Shown: piece by piece, positions 20,801 through 32,765 of the stretch
Numbering within the stretch: position 1 is the stretch's first letter
How the letters are laid out: the number at the start of each line of letters is the position of its first letter
Source of the DNA: Gnetum montanum
Lineage: Eukaryota; Streptophyta; Gnetopsida; Gnetales; Gnetaceae
Direction: 5' to 3'
Assembly (NCBI GenBank): GCA_015680685.1
Contig: MNCI01002930.1
Location: forward strand, 186,053-246,896
DNA length: 60,844 nucleotides
The notes under the pieces: model-generated
The model's input: only the letters and a program-made list of their open reading frames with translations
The model's database searches: none
What the model was told of the DNA's origin: nothing
Translations under genes and position numbers: made by a program

Positions 20801-23580
20801 GGATGTTCATATTAATTTTTAATAGTTCTTTACCTTGGTCATACCCTTGGTAAATTAAGTTCTTATCTTATTATGATTGAAAAGTTCAAAAAATTTTCAA
20901 AAAGGAACCCCTAGGTGTTATATCTTTTAGTTACTTATGACCTTCTATCATTTTCCTTGCTTATTATGGCCTAAAATAGTAGATATGATCTATTAAGAGT
21001 ATTATCTAAATCTTTTTTACCTTAGTTTGATTGATTAATTTTAAGGTTCTTATTATTTTTTTGTAGTTATCCTTTATAGTATCTTCTGGGCATTAGGAAT
21101 TCTTTACTTAAATTTTTAAATTTCTGTTCACTTATATCATGCAATGCACAAATTTTCATTCACTTATATCATGCAACACACCCTCATGACTAAGTTGAGC
21201 ACTTTGTAATTACCAAGATTTAAGACTTTTGGAAATTAGAGTTGAGGGTGAAATTATGACCTTTCGAAGATACTGTGCAAGAGGGCTAAGGAAAAACTAC
21301 AAAAACTTTTCTTGCTAAAAATGAGAGATGAAAAATTTGACTAATTCCCACACATATATCTACTATTTTTATATGCATGACATTGCTGATACGACATTGT
21401 AGGTGCCTACAACATCATGACTACAACATCATTGTTAAAAAATTCAAAAAATTCATTGATTTTTCTTTGAAAAAATGACTCAAATGAAATGTCTGAAAGA
21501 TGTAAAGCTTGTCTAGAGGGTCATGGGCCATGAGTGATGTAGAATTTTCAACAAGTTAGTATTCAAGGTTCATGAAGAAGAGATCTCAAGCAACAAAAGT
21601 TTATGGTATGAATATGAAATGGATAAGAATTTATGATATATGGATAGATTATTAGATGATGTGGAAAGTTTATTAGATGATTTGGAAGGCACAAGATGGT
21701 GTGGAATTTCTTGAAAAGTATGAAATACAAGATAAGAGGGTCCTCCCCAAAGTAGGCTCTAACCCTTAATGCCCTTATATAACTACACCTCAAAGTGTCC
21801 TTAGGAACTCAAGTAGTTGAGTGTAAGCCATACCTATTTAGAAAAACACACATGTTAGTATCACTATATTGGGAAAATAACACTATATTATACAAAAGCA
21901 CAAGTTATGATTAAATATACAGCGAGGTGAGATGGATAGTACAACAGATTACTGAAATCTAGATGTGAGGTATCTTACCATAGGCATAATGTAACCTTGT
22001 GTGTTATTAATGGTTAAAGTAATCATTAGCCCTTATTTCTAAGATTCAAACCAAGTCTAGACCACATTCCAAATGACATTGCATTATTTTAGCTTTTGAA
22101 ATTACAACTGTAAGACTAACACTATTGCAAAGAGTATTACCACTTGGTGTATTGTCCAAGCATAGAGTTTATTCATTGTACATTTTATTTTATTTTTTGA
22201 TTTTTGAGAAGCCACCAACCTTTAGGCATGGGTAACATGTCTTTCTAGTGGAACCCCCAGAAATTTATTTTATGCATGGAGTTTATTTTTAACTATGTCA
22301 ACCTTACTAGAGGGCTACCTTCAAGCATGGGTAACGTGTATTTCTAGTGACATTGTAAGGCAACACTTACTGTACTCTTACTTCCATTTTTCATTAGATC
22401 TACAAGGATATAATACTTCCTTAGAAATAGGATAGAACTCATAGCAACAATATGAGAAAATACACAAATCCCCTTGATGTCACACCCTTTACATTCCCAC
22501 TTGGTTCTTCACTTTTTTGTTTAGAGGTAATGATCATAAGTTTATTCTTAGTTTGATGATGAAAATAATATCATTATGGCCATGGTAAGAAACTCTTATT
22601 ATTAGAATGGTTGGATGGATGATGTGGTCTCACTGTATAGATAACCAATCCCTTATGATTGACAATATAGAGAAATCTTCACCTTATTGGGACTACATCT
22701 TGCCTTATTTGATGTGTTTAATTGAAAATTGATAAGAATATGTACAAGGAAAATGAAATAGACTATGAAAAAGATAAAAAAATATAATAAAAATGGAAAA
22801 AGATTAAAAGAATAAAAAGATATCAAAGAATGTGAAAATTGGTAAGAAATGTGAAAAGGCATAATAAAAAATTAGAAATAAAAAATAAATTGTAAAAAAA
22901 AAAGTTGAAAAATTCTTATTACTTCCTTGATCATGATTGATATCTCCCCCATGATTGAACTCATGGGTGAGTGTTCGAAAAATGGACCCTAGTTCCCTTG
23001 GATCATACACTTGAGGTTTCTCACTTACCATTCTCAGCAACTTAGTTTTTTGGTTATCATCCCATGTAATCTTGATGGTAATTGAATTTTGATCATCTAA
23101 GTCCTTAGTTCCTCTTTTGGTTGGTGTATGATTATGGTTTAGTATTTCCATTTGTAAGTTCTTAGCTAGGGCCATTTTCTTATAATGGAAATTAATAAGT
23201 GGTTTAGATGTTTCCATGCATGTTTTGGATAATTGAAAGTTCATAGTTGCTGGCCATTAAGTTCCTTTTGGTTTAGTGGCCCCTACTCTCTCTTGTACAC
23301 ACACTTATTTTTCACATTTGTTGTGGGTTGGTGTAATGACTATGTTGACATTCTAGAAGGTTGGTGTAATGACTATGTAGTAATGCATGAAATTGCTTGC
23401 CTCTCCATAGTGATAGGTTCATATGTTATGTTTTGCATTGGAGTGGTAATGGGTGTTGGTTCTTGCATTGGATTAGGAGACATTGTTTTGGTGAGGAAGG
23501 ATGTTGCACTTGGGTGGCCATGTGCTAGTTTTGATGAGTTAGCAAGTCTATGAGTTTTGTGCCCATGTGTGGAAACATTC
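20801..23580. other. Element C internal non-coding region
   Basis: No gene was recognised. Conserved block 1 is at 21737-21784, where the minus strand has TTATATAAGGGCATTAAGGG (a TATA-like word) followed by GAGCCTACTTTGGGG. Block 2 is at about 22206-22260, with a partial second copy at 22313-22345. An A-rich stretch (22740-22915) parallels those in A and D. The short open frame 23244-22804 on the minus strand has no recognisable family; it may be the gag tail. Confidence 0.5.
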
Positions 23581-23599
23581 CTAAAGAAAGAAAATTTTC

Positions 23600-25607
23600 A
23601 AGACTTTTGCTAAGATTTACTAACATTATAATTTACTTATATGTTCATAGTACAAATGGCATTCTTCCATTGATGCTGTGGTGCCAATTCTTCATATGTT
23701 GTTGGTGGTGACATATGGTGGAGGGAAGTATGAGAATATTGAGGATGTTGTGTAGGATAAGAGGTTTGAGATGGTGATCCCACAAGGGATGTTATGGGTC
23801 GATGATATTTAGAAGCATGGTAGTACTAATTTGAGGTAGAGGAAGTAGAACCATATGGAGAAATTGGTTGTTAAACATGGTAGTCATATGGGTCCAACTA
23901 GTAATAAGGGTATTGTTGATTTGTTGATGACATCCCCCATGACTATGGGTTTTGCCATTGTGGTTAATAGTAGTGTTGAGGCTAATAAGGCATCCCACAG
24001 AAATAGTATGATTGGTGGTAGGATTGTTTATAATTACCTTGTGAGTAAGGTAATTTCATAGGCATTTGCTTTTGTATGAACATGGGATTCAAAGCAAAAG
24101 GCCCAAAATCTTGTAGATGTAACATAATTGGGTAATAGCCCTTCAGATGGTCATCTTGGAAAAACATCCATTATCCTCTTATGTGGTTGAGTCTATAGCC
24201 TCTTCTTCTACAACTATTTTTCCTTTTTCCTAGTAAGGGTTCCTACTTAATTCCTTGTTCTTCTTCCTCTTCTTGTTTTAATCACTTGATTTGTTTTGTG
24301 CCACCTTCTCCTCTATAGATTTTACATAGGTTGTAACTTTGTCATTCATCAACTCCCACATCTTATTTATCCTTTCTTTAAGCTTAGTAATAGACTTTTG
24401 TATTGGCAAGGTTTGTTGTGATATCACCTCATCAAGAGCCACTTCTTCTTCCTCATTATAGATATGGATCCCTTTTTTTGAATAGTTAGATCCTAGTTAT
24501 ATTCCTCTACATTTTCTTATTTACATAGCACTCCTTCTTCTTTTGCTACCTATTCAATTAGCCTTTGTATCTGATGGGCTTCCAATTCAAATAACTAACC
24601 TTGGGTATAAATCCCAAGGGTCTCTCTTGTTTGGTTACAAAGCCCATCTATGATGTGGAAAAGTTTCTCTTTTTGAGAGAATCATGACCTGGACATCTAT
24701 GTAGTAGCAAAAAATATTTATCCAAGGCCACATCCAAGGACTTATTTTTTTCCTACCTCCATCCTTGGATTTTTTTTCTTAGATTGGATACTCTTGCATA
24801 GGTTTGGTATTTCTCATCATAGAGTTCCAGCATGGTGGACCACTAGTGGATGGAATCTAGTTCCAACAATCTATACCAATTTTTGACTCTATCTATTAGT
24901 GTCCTAGGAAAGAGCTTAAGCTTTTGCCACTCACTCTTAATATTCTGGAAGGTGCAAGCATCATGGAAGGCTTGTAAGTGATGTTATGGATTAGAGTTAT
25001 AGCCTCCCATAAATTTAGGGATGTTATTCATATCAGGCCTTTTGATGTGCCTTTCCCTTTCATGCCTGTGGGATATTCTAACTACCTCTATTATTTTCTT
25101 CACGATCTTATTAGCCAATAAGGATTCACCATCATCAAACATGTTGTGGTGATGATTTATATTTCTATTTGTCTAATTATGTTGATCTCATATATGCTCA
25201 CTTTGATGATCTCATCTATTTCTATTTCTCTCTTCATCTTAACTCTTATTTCTATACATATGTTCATCTTTGTTAGAACTAGACATGGAAGAGGAAGAGG
25301 AACATGGTGAACTGAGAGAATTACCATGGCTTCTATATCTCCCGCTATGATCCCTTGATTTATCTTTTCTTAGTTTGGAGGAGGTCCTAGGCCTTGAGGC
25401 CCTCCTTTTTCTAGGACTTACTCCATCTCCTCTAGGATTGTTTGCATTTGTTGAACATAGTATTTGGGTGTAGTAAGGATCCAAATGAACATAGGAAACC
25501 CTTGCTTATAGTTGTTCACTCTAGTTTTCCTTAGTATAGATTCCATCATTTCTCCTACTAATGTTTTCATCATATGATGCATCATTGGCCCTATGTGAAG
25601 AAGACAT
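23600..25607 (-). pseudogene. Element C gag polyprotein
   Basis: The start is at ATG 25607 (MSSSHRANDAS), supported by MSSSHKHDE in element D. After a Ser/Arg-rich section (about 25390-25240: SKLRKDKSRDHSGRYRSHG) come MNNIPKFMGGY (about 25040), EWQKLKLFPRTL...NWYRLLELDSI (about 24930), RETLGIYTQG and LFELEAHQIQRLIE (about 24620-24540), the same order as A and D. Many stops are present. The Ser/Arg-rich section between start and core is longer than in A and resembles a nucleic-acid-binding linker. Confidence 0.7.
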
Positions 25608-25719
25608 TGTTTTTTTTGATAATGTGTGTGACTTAAAATATTAATTTTTTCTACAAGATAGATTTTTAATATGTTTATAGTAATCATGTATAATATAACT
25701 AATCTAGATAGCTAGCACA

Positions 25720-25739
25720 ATCATTGGCAATGATGCCAA
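25720..25739 (-). other. Element C primer binding site
   Basis: The minus strand reads TTGGCATCATTGCCAATGAT directly after the 5' LTR. This is the same place and spacing as in A, and a variant of the GGCGCCGTTGCC-type site. Confidence 0.6.
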
Positions 25740-26677
25740 TGATGAGGTGTAGCTACTGCTATGCCCAACCATATGAATCACAAGTGTTCACACATGATCC
25801 AATTGAATTCTGTGGATGGGACTAGTTGTGGCATCTATATTGTTAGACATTAATCATAGGACATTATCTTCCCACTTGGACTAGTGGTTGGTTTGTCAAG
25901 TATGGTTTAGTCCAAAGTGAGGCATACGATAATTGATGTTGTTAGGCCCTGATTAATTCAAGTGATAAACATAATTAAGAATTAAATTTATTTCTAAATC
26001 TAATTAATGAAGGTAATGTAAATCTACTCTAGACTAGAGTGATGAGCATTCAGTACTAGCTTATTGTACATGCATTGGGCTCATGTGACTAACACTAGGT
26101 TACCAAGCATTATGCTATTAGGTGAACTAAGCAATAACACTATTGGAATTACCAAACAATTACACTTAAATGCTCAAAATCATTCATACTCATTCTACTT
26201 TACTAATGAACAAGTAAATTAAAATACTTGGAAATGTAAATGATTAAACTAAGAAAATAGTAAAAAATATGCTAAGTAAAATAGTAAAACGATGTGGATG
26301 TTACAATGGGAAAAAAATAATCTTGATCTTTATTTCTGGTCATGAATTGTGCCCAAGTACAATACCACACTGCGGGCATTCACTCTATTACTAAAACTAC
26401 AAAAACAAACTGCAAGAGTCTACCTAAGGATGAAATGAAAGTTCTCTGAATCATACATCCAAGTGTTCTATTTATAGGCAAGCATGCATCTTGCAATATT
26501 GGATATCTAATGTCATAGCATGTGATCTGATATAATGGATTTGATATCGTAGCTAACAAAAATTAACTTTTTATTTAAACAAATATAACATGCATTGATA
26601 CATCTACCTCGACATGGCTGCATCAAGACATCTACCTCAACATGGCTGCATCGACACAAGAAATTGATACTTCATCA
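25740..26677 (-). repeat. Element C 5' LTR (right on the + strand)
   Basis: It is the direct repeat of 19062-19974. A TATA candidate (minus-strand TATAAATAG at 26466-26475) is better preserved than in the left copy. It contains an extra tandem duplication of about 28 bases (ACATCTACCTC.ACATGGC, about 26599-26655) that is missing from the left LTR and explains the 25-base length difference. Confidence 0.9.
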
Positions 26678-26682
26678 AGGAC
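26678..26682. repeat. Target-site duplication AGGAC, right copy (element C)
   Basis: Identical to 19057-19061. Confidence 0.9.
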
Positions 26683-27539
26683 CTCAAGGCATTAGCCACT
26701 TCAAGATCATTAGTATCTAGAAATGCCAAGGATACTACTACATGCCTTCTACTCACCCAAAAATATAATGGGATTTAGAATTGGCAATAGTTCTCTATAA
26801 GTGTATACCCAAAAGTAGTAAAAAACAAACAAATTAGAATATGCCAAGTTGTTTTAATACAATAATAGCACTAATAAATCCACATCCTAATGTCCTAGAT
26901 TTGAGACCATATAATTAACTCATTTTTGTCTCAAGAGAACTTATTTTAACTTAAGACATAGTGCTCATAGAAATACCTAAGGTTCCCACTATTTCAACAT
27001 TTCTGAATTTGTGTTAATTCCAAGATTGAGATAACAACTTGAAAACAAAACGTTACCAAAGATCACATGCAACACACAAGCTATACAATACATCCAATAA
27101 GCATACTCAAAAAATAGAGATATATATTAATTTATGAATGTTACAAAGGCCAAGACTTCAATCACATGCATAGAGATCATTCATGCAAGAGCATACTCAA
27201 CAACTAGAATATACTCATGTAAATACACATCCAACCCACTAGTGAAGAGGAATTAGAACACTTTGAAAATTTCAAAGAACCATGATCATCAAAGGAATCT
27301 AATCATAAATACTTGATCTCATCAAGACAAGAGGTTCCATATGTTCAAAAGAAGATAAAGAGAGGAAATTTAAATCTCATCCCACAATTACAAGAAGGAG
27401 ATTAAAATATATAGTAATATGCCTTAATAGTAAGAGGGGAAGGTCTCAAAGCATACATATCCAAATCTACAACTAAGAGGATATGAACTTCAAAATAAAG
27501 TAATACCTTGACTTTTTTAGTTATAAGTCATCATCTTGG
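26683..27539. other. AT-rich spacer, nothing recognised
   Basis: This stretch between element C and the copia LTR-like segment has no open frame of note and no clear repeat. Confidence 0.4.
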
Positions 27540-28260
27540 ATACACTTAGCATCTTTAGTATCATGTGTTGAGCTAAAGGATCTAGTTTTGATGTCCTACA
27601 TCATCTTTGACATCATTTCTAGTCACGCACACTTTAACATTAGTTTTGATGTGTGACATTGCTTTTCACATTGATTTTGACTTTGTAGCTTCAAAAGTTT
27701 TGATTTTCCCCAATGTTATTACTTTTGACATCATTTCATCTTTTGACATCTAGTGTTATTTCTTACATCAATTACATTTTTATGTTAGCTTTAATTTCAC
27801 ACTTTATTTCTTCTATCTAGAGCCTTCTCAAAGTTTCTGTGGATCCTAGTGCATCATTCCTTAGTAGCTTGCAAGGCATTTTTAGCCTATAAATATGGAA
27901 AATCCCTTGATCAAAAAGGGGTTGAAAATTCTAGAATTCTAATGAATTTTGAAGATAATTTAAAGAGACTGTACGATTGAGACATAACAAACTTGACTAA
28001 AGTAGTCATAGCTTCTAAGTGCTTTGTAGCAATCTCAGAGTTCTTGATTTCTCATTTTCTCTGATATACATTATATTCTCATTGTGCTATCTTCTTGATA
28101 CATGATGATTATTTTGAATACAAGTTCACGTGACATTGGATTCAATTCATTCTGTTCTTCTACTAGATCTACACCTTCAATAGCTTCTATTTTTTGATTG
28201 AGATCTTCATTAGACATACACATCAAAGAGGACCAGGATAACATAGCTCCTCATTAGTTA
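27540..28260 (+). repeat. Fragment of a Ty1/copia-type LTR
   Basis: The segment resembles 60380-60800 at the right end of the window. Both have many short TTTGACATC/TTCAACATC words, then CTTCT.AAA.TT.. with GGATCC.A.T.CATCATT, then GCAAGGCATTTTAGC/ACAAGACATTTTAGC, followed by a TATA-like word (CTATAAATATGG at about 27888). Both copies lie in the same orientation. The 60-kb copy follows a copia pol, which is the reason for the copia label. Confidence 0.5.
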
Positions 28261-28793
28261 TCTCTGATCTTCTAATAATATATTTAAGACTATTACTACT
28301 CTCCTCTAGGTTCCTTCTTGGTTATTTCTTATTTTATTGCTTTTGAATCTTGCTATTCATTTAACTTTGCAAGACTATTTTACATGTTAACTTCTATCTT
28401 TCTTGATATAGGAATGGAGATAATTTTCTATCATTAGATTTAGTTTAATCTACTATATTTTTCTCTTTTTTATTGATCCTTATGATCATTTCTTTCTTAA
28501 AGCCTTTTCCTTATGTAGTGTTAACAATATTACATTAATGTTCATGTCATTTTGCTGATGTTGTATCATTCCACTCTAATTTCTATTTCATGTAATATAA
28601 TTGCTTAAATTTAATTTGTAATTAACAAAAACATGAATTAGATTGTTAGTTTTTTAATGGTTTAAAAGTTCTCATTTGATTTTGATGATAAATCTTCAAA
28701 TCGTTTTGTGGCCACAAAATGTCTTGCTCATTTTCTGTAAGGTTATTATGAGTTTAATTATGATGATTCTTATTGCAATATCAAAAGCGGTAA
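28261..28793. other. AT-rich spacer, nothing recognised
   Basis: No open frame or repeat could be supported between the copia LTR-like fragment and element D. Confidence 0.4.
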
Positions 28794-29691
28794 TGATGAG
28801 CAACAAGTAGACCCTACACCTAATCATATAAATTACAAGCATTTACACATGATCCAGTTGAATCCCAAGGACTTCTAACCTTCTAAGTACATTGATTTTA
28901 TGAAGTGAATTAATTATTGTAATTATTGTCTTCCCAGTTACACTTGTAAGTACAAGAGTATGATTAAGTATAATTGAGGCACATGATTTTTATCATTTTT
29001 ATCTTTTTATGTTCTAACTCACCTAAGAGTAAAGAATAAAGAATAAGGTAATTACTAACTAAATAAATCTAACTAGCTAACATGTAACTAATCCTAATAT
29101 AAACATTCATTCTCACTTGCCATACAAATCCTAAACACGTATAACACTACTAGGTTATCAAACGTTGAGTGTTACTAGGATTATCAAGTGTTACACGTAT
29201 GCTCAAATTGGTCATACTTATGTGTTGTAATTAATTTATATTTAATATAGCTTAATCAATTAATTACTTAATTACTCAAAATAGTGAAGGAAATTGCTTA
29301 AAATATTAAATGCATAAAGGAAATAATTAATCTATTTCAAAGTGTTGCAAGGTTTATAAGAAAGCTCATCTTTATTATCACACACACTATAGTGCTTAGG
29401 TACAATAGTGCTCAAATAAAGATCTATACACTCTTTCACTTCTATTATGGGCACTTAGAAAATATTCTAACTTTTAGGAAGAAAAATTGCTAAAGCATGG
29501 CTACAACTTATGAAAATAATGTCATAAATGTGATGGATGACACAAATTTATAAGCGGAAACATGGTGCCTCATTAAAGGATACACATCAATTTGTCAAAT
29601 CTTACATTGATAGGATCATGTCGATGAGATCCCATCAACGAGGTCACATTGATAGCATCCTATTGACATAGCCAAGCATGATGCTTCATCA
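28794..29691 (-). repeat. Element D 3' LTR (left on the + strand)
   Basis: It runs from TGATGAGCAACA to TTCATCA. It carries the CTACTAGGTTATCAAA and TTACTAGGATTATCAAG motifs near 29150-29190, a minus-strand TATA-like word near 29548, and short GATGAG/CATTGAT palindrome-like repeats near the inner end (29590-29670). Confidence 0.9.
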
Positions 29692-29704
29692 TACCCCCAC
29701 AAGT
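29692..29704 (-). other. Element D polypurine tract
   Basis: The minus strand reads ACTTGTGGGGGTA directly before the TG of the 3' LTR, the same as in element A. Confidence 0.8.
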
Positions 29705-29929
29705 AAATGAAAAGTCATCCTTGAGTTCTATGCAAAATTGGGAAAGGTATGGGATTATTGACATACAAAACAAACACATAACAACATGATAAAAATCAAG
29801 TGCTCAGAGTGTATGATTTATAATGATTACAAAATTTTTGTGTTCATGATAACAAAATTGAACACCAAGATAAAACTAACAAGAACAATTCCTTAGATGG
29901 TGTGAAGACATTGGAGAAGATCAAATGGT

Positions 29930-32734
29930 CCTAGGTGGTGGAGGTTCCTAAGGCTTCAAAGGACCTTCTCTTTCTTTGGGTGCACACAGTGATTGAGACA
30001 GTTGTGGTTGTCCTGCGGTAGCTACAACTTCTAGTAGAAGATGAAAGGGATCCATCAGTTCCTTCATATTCTCCTCCTTCCTCCAAGGATCATTGATAGT
30101 CCACACAACTTTCCCAATGTGGGCTAGAATGGGAATATCTCACTGACAGGGAATTGTAGGGAATAGTTCCTTAACATTCATGAACTAGGAAGTAAACTAT
30201 TTTTATTTGATATCGAACACTCTAAGTGCATTACATAGTTCTTACTAGTCATTCATTATCTTGGCTAGGTTCTCAATAGTTGATCATTTATCAGTGAATT
30301 TTACTTTGAGAACCCTGAGTTTGACATTAGCAATCTGAAGCTTCTACTTGGTGTCTTTGTGATGCTTGAACTCTACATTGTATAACAAGTACAGGATGGC
30401 CACTTGTTTCTCCAATTCAAACCATAGCTTACTGGTAGTCAACATCATAAGATTTGCATAATGGAGATTGGCAAGGTCCATGTACTTCGTCATCTCCTTG
30501 ATCTACAACTCTTTCATGTAGATCTCCATTTTGTTGTAGTCATTGAGCCCATCAAAGATAGATTGGTATACATCACCTCCTTCCTTGAGCTACTGGATGG
30601 CATCATTGACTTTGGTCTTCACCATTTGGATGTGCTTTTCATTGATTTTTTTTGTAGGTCGATCTAATCTCTGTGATGATTCTTAACTCTCTTAATTTTG
30701 AGGTCCTTTTTTTTAGGTGGCTATCTCTATCGTATATTTGTAGTTAAGGGCTTGAACTTCCTCCATGAAGAGATTTTGATTTCCTTTTACCAATCTTCTT
30801 AGTTCATTATTTACTCTAGCTAGCTGCTCTTGTTGTTGATGAATAAAATCCTTCATCTATTTCTTTTGCACATCAACATTTCACAAGTGATGATTTTCTA
30901 CAATTAAAATTTCATTCTCATGGCATGCTTGGACTAAGTCCTTATGAATGGTATACATTTTGGCATTGGGCATGGACTAGTCAAATATGGTCATCTCCTT
31001 CTTGTTCTAAACCTATTTGAGCTTATCTTCAAGCTACTTGAAGGCTTCATCCCTTATTAGTGTAGGGTTGAGAAATTCAAGACAGGCGAGAAGGGCTCTC
31101 AATTTCACAACCTTTGCAGCCAAGCATTGGTTTTATGCTTGGGCTAGTTTGAGTTTACCCTTCAATATGATGTACTTGTCCCTTGCTTCTAGTAGCTCTA
31201 ATTGGTTTGTAGTGGTTATATCCAAAAGGTGAAAGGCATTTGGAATTGGTTGCTTGGTTACCACCAGACAGTCCAACAACTTGTGCTAGGTTGCACTTAA
31301 TCTACTGCTAACCATTCCTATAGATGTTTGTACATCTTTGAGTGTAGAAATGTCTCATACAAATGTCATAGGTACATTCAATTCTTTGAAGATTCTATTA
31401 GCAACCACCTCTAATGCTATCTCTTACCCATTTTGTTGCATCACCAAGATAGTTGCCCCCTCACCCTCCTCCACATGCACCAATAAAGTAGTTACATTTT
31501 CAAATATCTTTAGGAATTTTTGCTATTGCAAGAGAGATAATGTTAGCTCTAAGGCATTAGAATTCAATTTTGTGGGTAGCTACATTCTTTGTGCTAAGAA
31601 AAGTGGTCCACCTCCTTCCATTTGGTTAATTTTTCAAGCCACTTCATTCAGGTGACTCATTGTTGAATAATACATAGATGGATCACCACCACTCATTCTT
31701 GCTCACTACTCCTACCCTTGCAAGAACTATTCTTAGCTTTGATGCATGTATTCAAGGGCAATGCAAGACTCCAAAATTGTTTTGTAAGTTGGTGGTGGTT
31801 GTTGCTCCACTTCTTGGATGATTTTGGTAGGAACCTTATCCTTCATCATCTTTTCCTAGGAAGCAAATGGAGCACATCAAATGACATTATTTTTGTAGCA
31901 TGTTATTCCTTTCCACTTGCAAAATTTTTGGATGAGACATGGAAAGGGAAGTGCCTTCCTTCTACATTCATTTTCCTTAAACTACTTTTCTATCTCAAGA
32001 TAGATCAGTTGTGGAAGGTTGACAAGGAATTTTCCACTTAGAGTGGTACATGCATAGGTAGAGAAAGTTGTGAAAGGCCATAATTTTGAAATATGGGTGT
32101 TTCTCCATGGTAAGCTTGCCAAACTCCATACGATTGACTTCATAACACCATTGCATCCATTTTTTCTTGACACCAAGATCTACTTGCAAGGGGATTTTAG
32201 CAAGGTTTTTCATAGTTTTGGTAACCCAATGAACTCTACAATGGCTTTCACTAAGTAAGATACTAAAATGTTCTTGATCTTGACCATCAAAGAAACCTAC
32301 TGATTATTCTAGAAAAGGTGTGTCTCTCCCATTTACCACTCCCTGTTGGAGGTGATTATGGACCACATGGAAAAGTTCTGCAATTGATTCTTAACTTCTA
32401 GAGGCTTGAACTCTAATAAAGATTTGAAGTTTAACTTTTGAAGCATCGATTTTTGGACCTCCTTGTTCTTAATCTACTTAAGGCAAGCCTCCATCAAGGT
32501 AACCTCAAGTTTCAATGTAGGCTCTAGTGCCTCATCTTGGTAAGACTATTCTATCATAGCCACTTCTTTAGGAATCTATTGGATAGATTCCACTTTGGGC
32601 TCCTCCCAAAGAGGTCCCATGGCATGGGTCTCTACTTGCTAATGGGACTACTCTTGGCTCCTTCCCATTCTTGGCTATTTGTCCCTTGGTTGGGATAGTC
32701 CTTGTTCTTACGCATGCCTTCCCTTAGGTGCCAT
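29930..32734 (-). pseudogene. Element D ORF3 and long coiled-coil extension
   Basis: The start is at ATG 32734 (MAPKGRHA), preceded by a splice-acceptor-like TAG. Residues at about 32450-32210 read LNFKSLLEFKPLEVKNQL, FSMWSI, MGETHLF, then IVEFIGLPK, matching the ORF3 core of element A (LNFESFAKFTPDAIRDHL, SLWP, LGKTYQFW, ILEVLNLP). From about 31300 to 29930 the translation in shifting frames is rich in Lys, Glu, Leu, Asn and Gln with heptad-like spacing (for example VKTKVNDAIQ, KQVAILYLLYNVEFKHHK), suggesting a long coiled coil. It is larger than in A and C. The + strand open frames at 30461, 31017, 31338 and 31718 are its antisense shadows. I see no signal peptide or membrane segment, and the function is unknown. 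Confidence 0.6.
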
Positions 32735-32765
32735 CTATGATAAAAACATAGCCAAGGATTAGCAT
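32735..32765 (-). promoter_or_regulatory. Splice-acceptor-like site touching element D ORF3 ATG
   Basis: The minus strand reads GCTAATCC, then TATGTTTTTATCATAG, then ATG. The layout is the same as in C: CTAAT, T-rich tract, YAG, start codon. Confidence 0.55.

Larger units (their letters stand above)
19062..26677 (-). mobile_element. Element C: non-autonomous gypsy-type LTR retrotransposon (gag + ORF3, no pol)
   Basis: The element is 7616 bp, oriented minus, with intact LTR ends and target duplications. In its own direction it has 5' LTR (26677-25740), primer site, gag (25607 to about 23600), a long non-coding part, ORF3 (20771 to about 20160) and 3' LTR. No protease, RT or integrase motif was found in 19975-25739. 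The gene content equals element A, but the LTRs are clearly different in their outer parts, so A and C are separate subfamilies that lack pol in the same way. Confidence 0.9.

Noticed and set aside
30461-32258. Several plus-strand open frames of 60-110 codons in element D
   Set aside because: They are antisense to the broken ORF3/coiled-coil reading on the minus strand and have no recognisable motifs.
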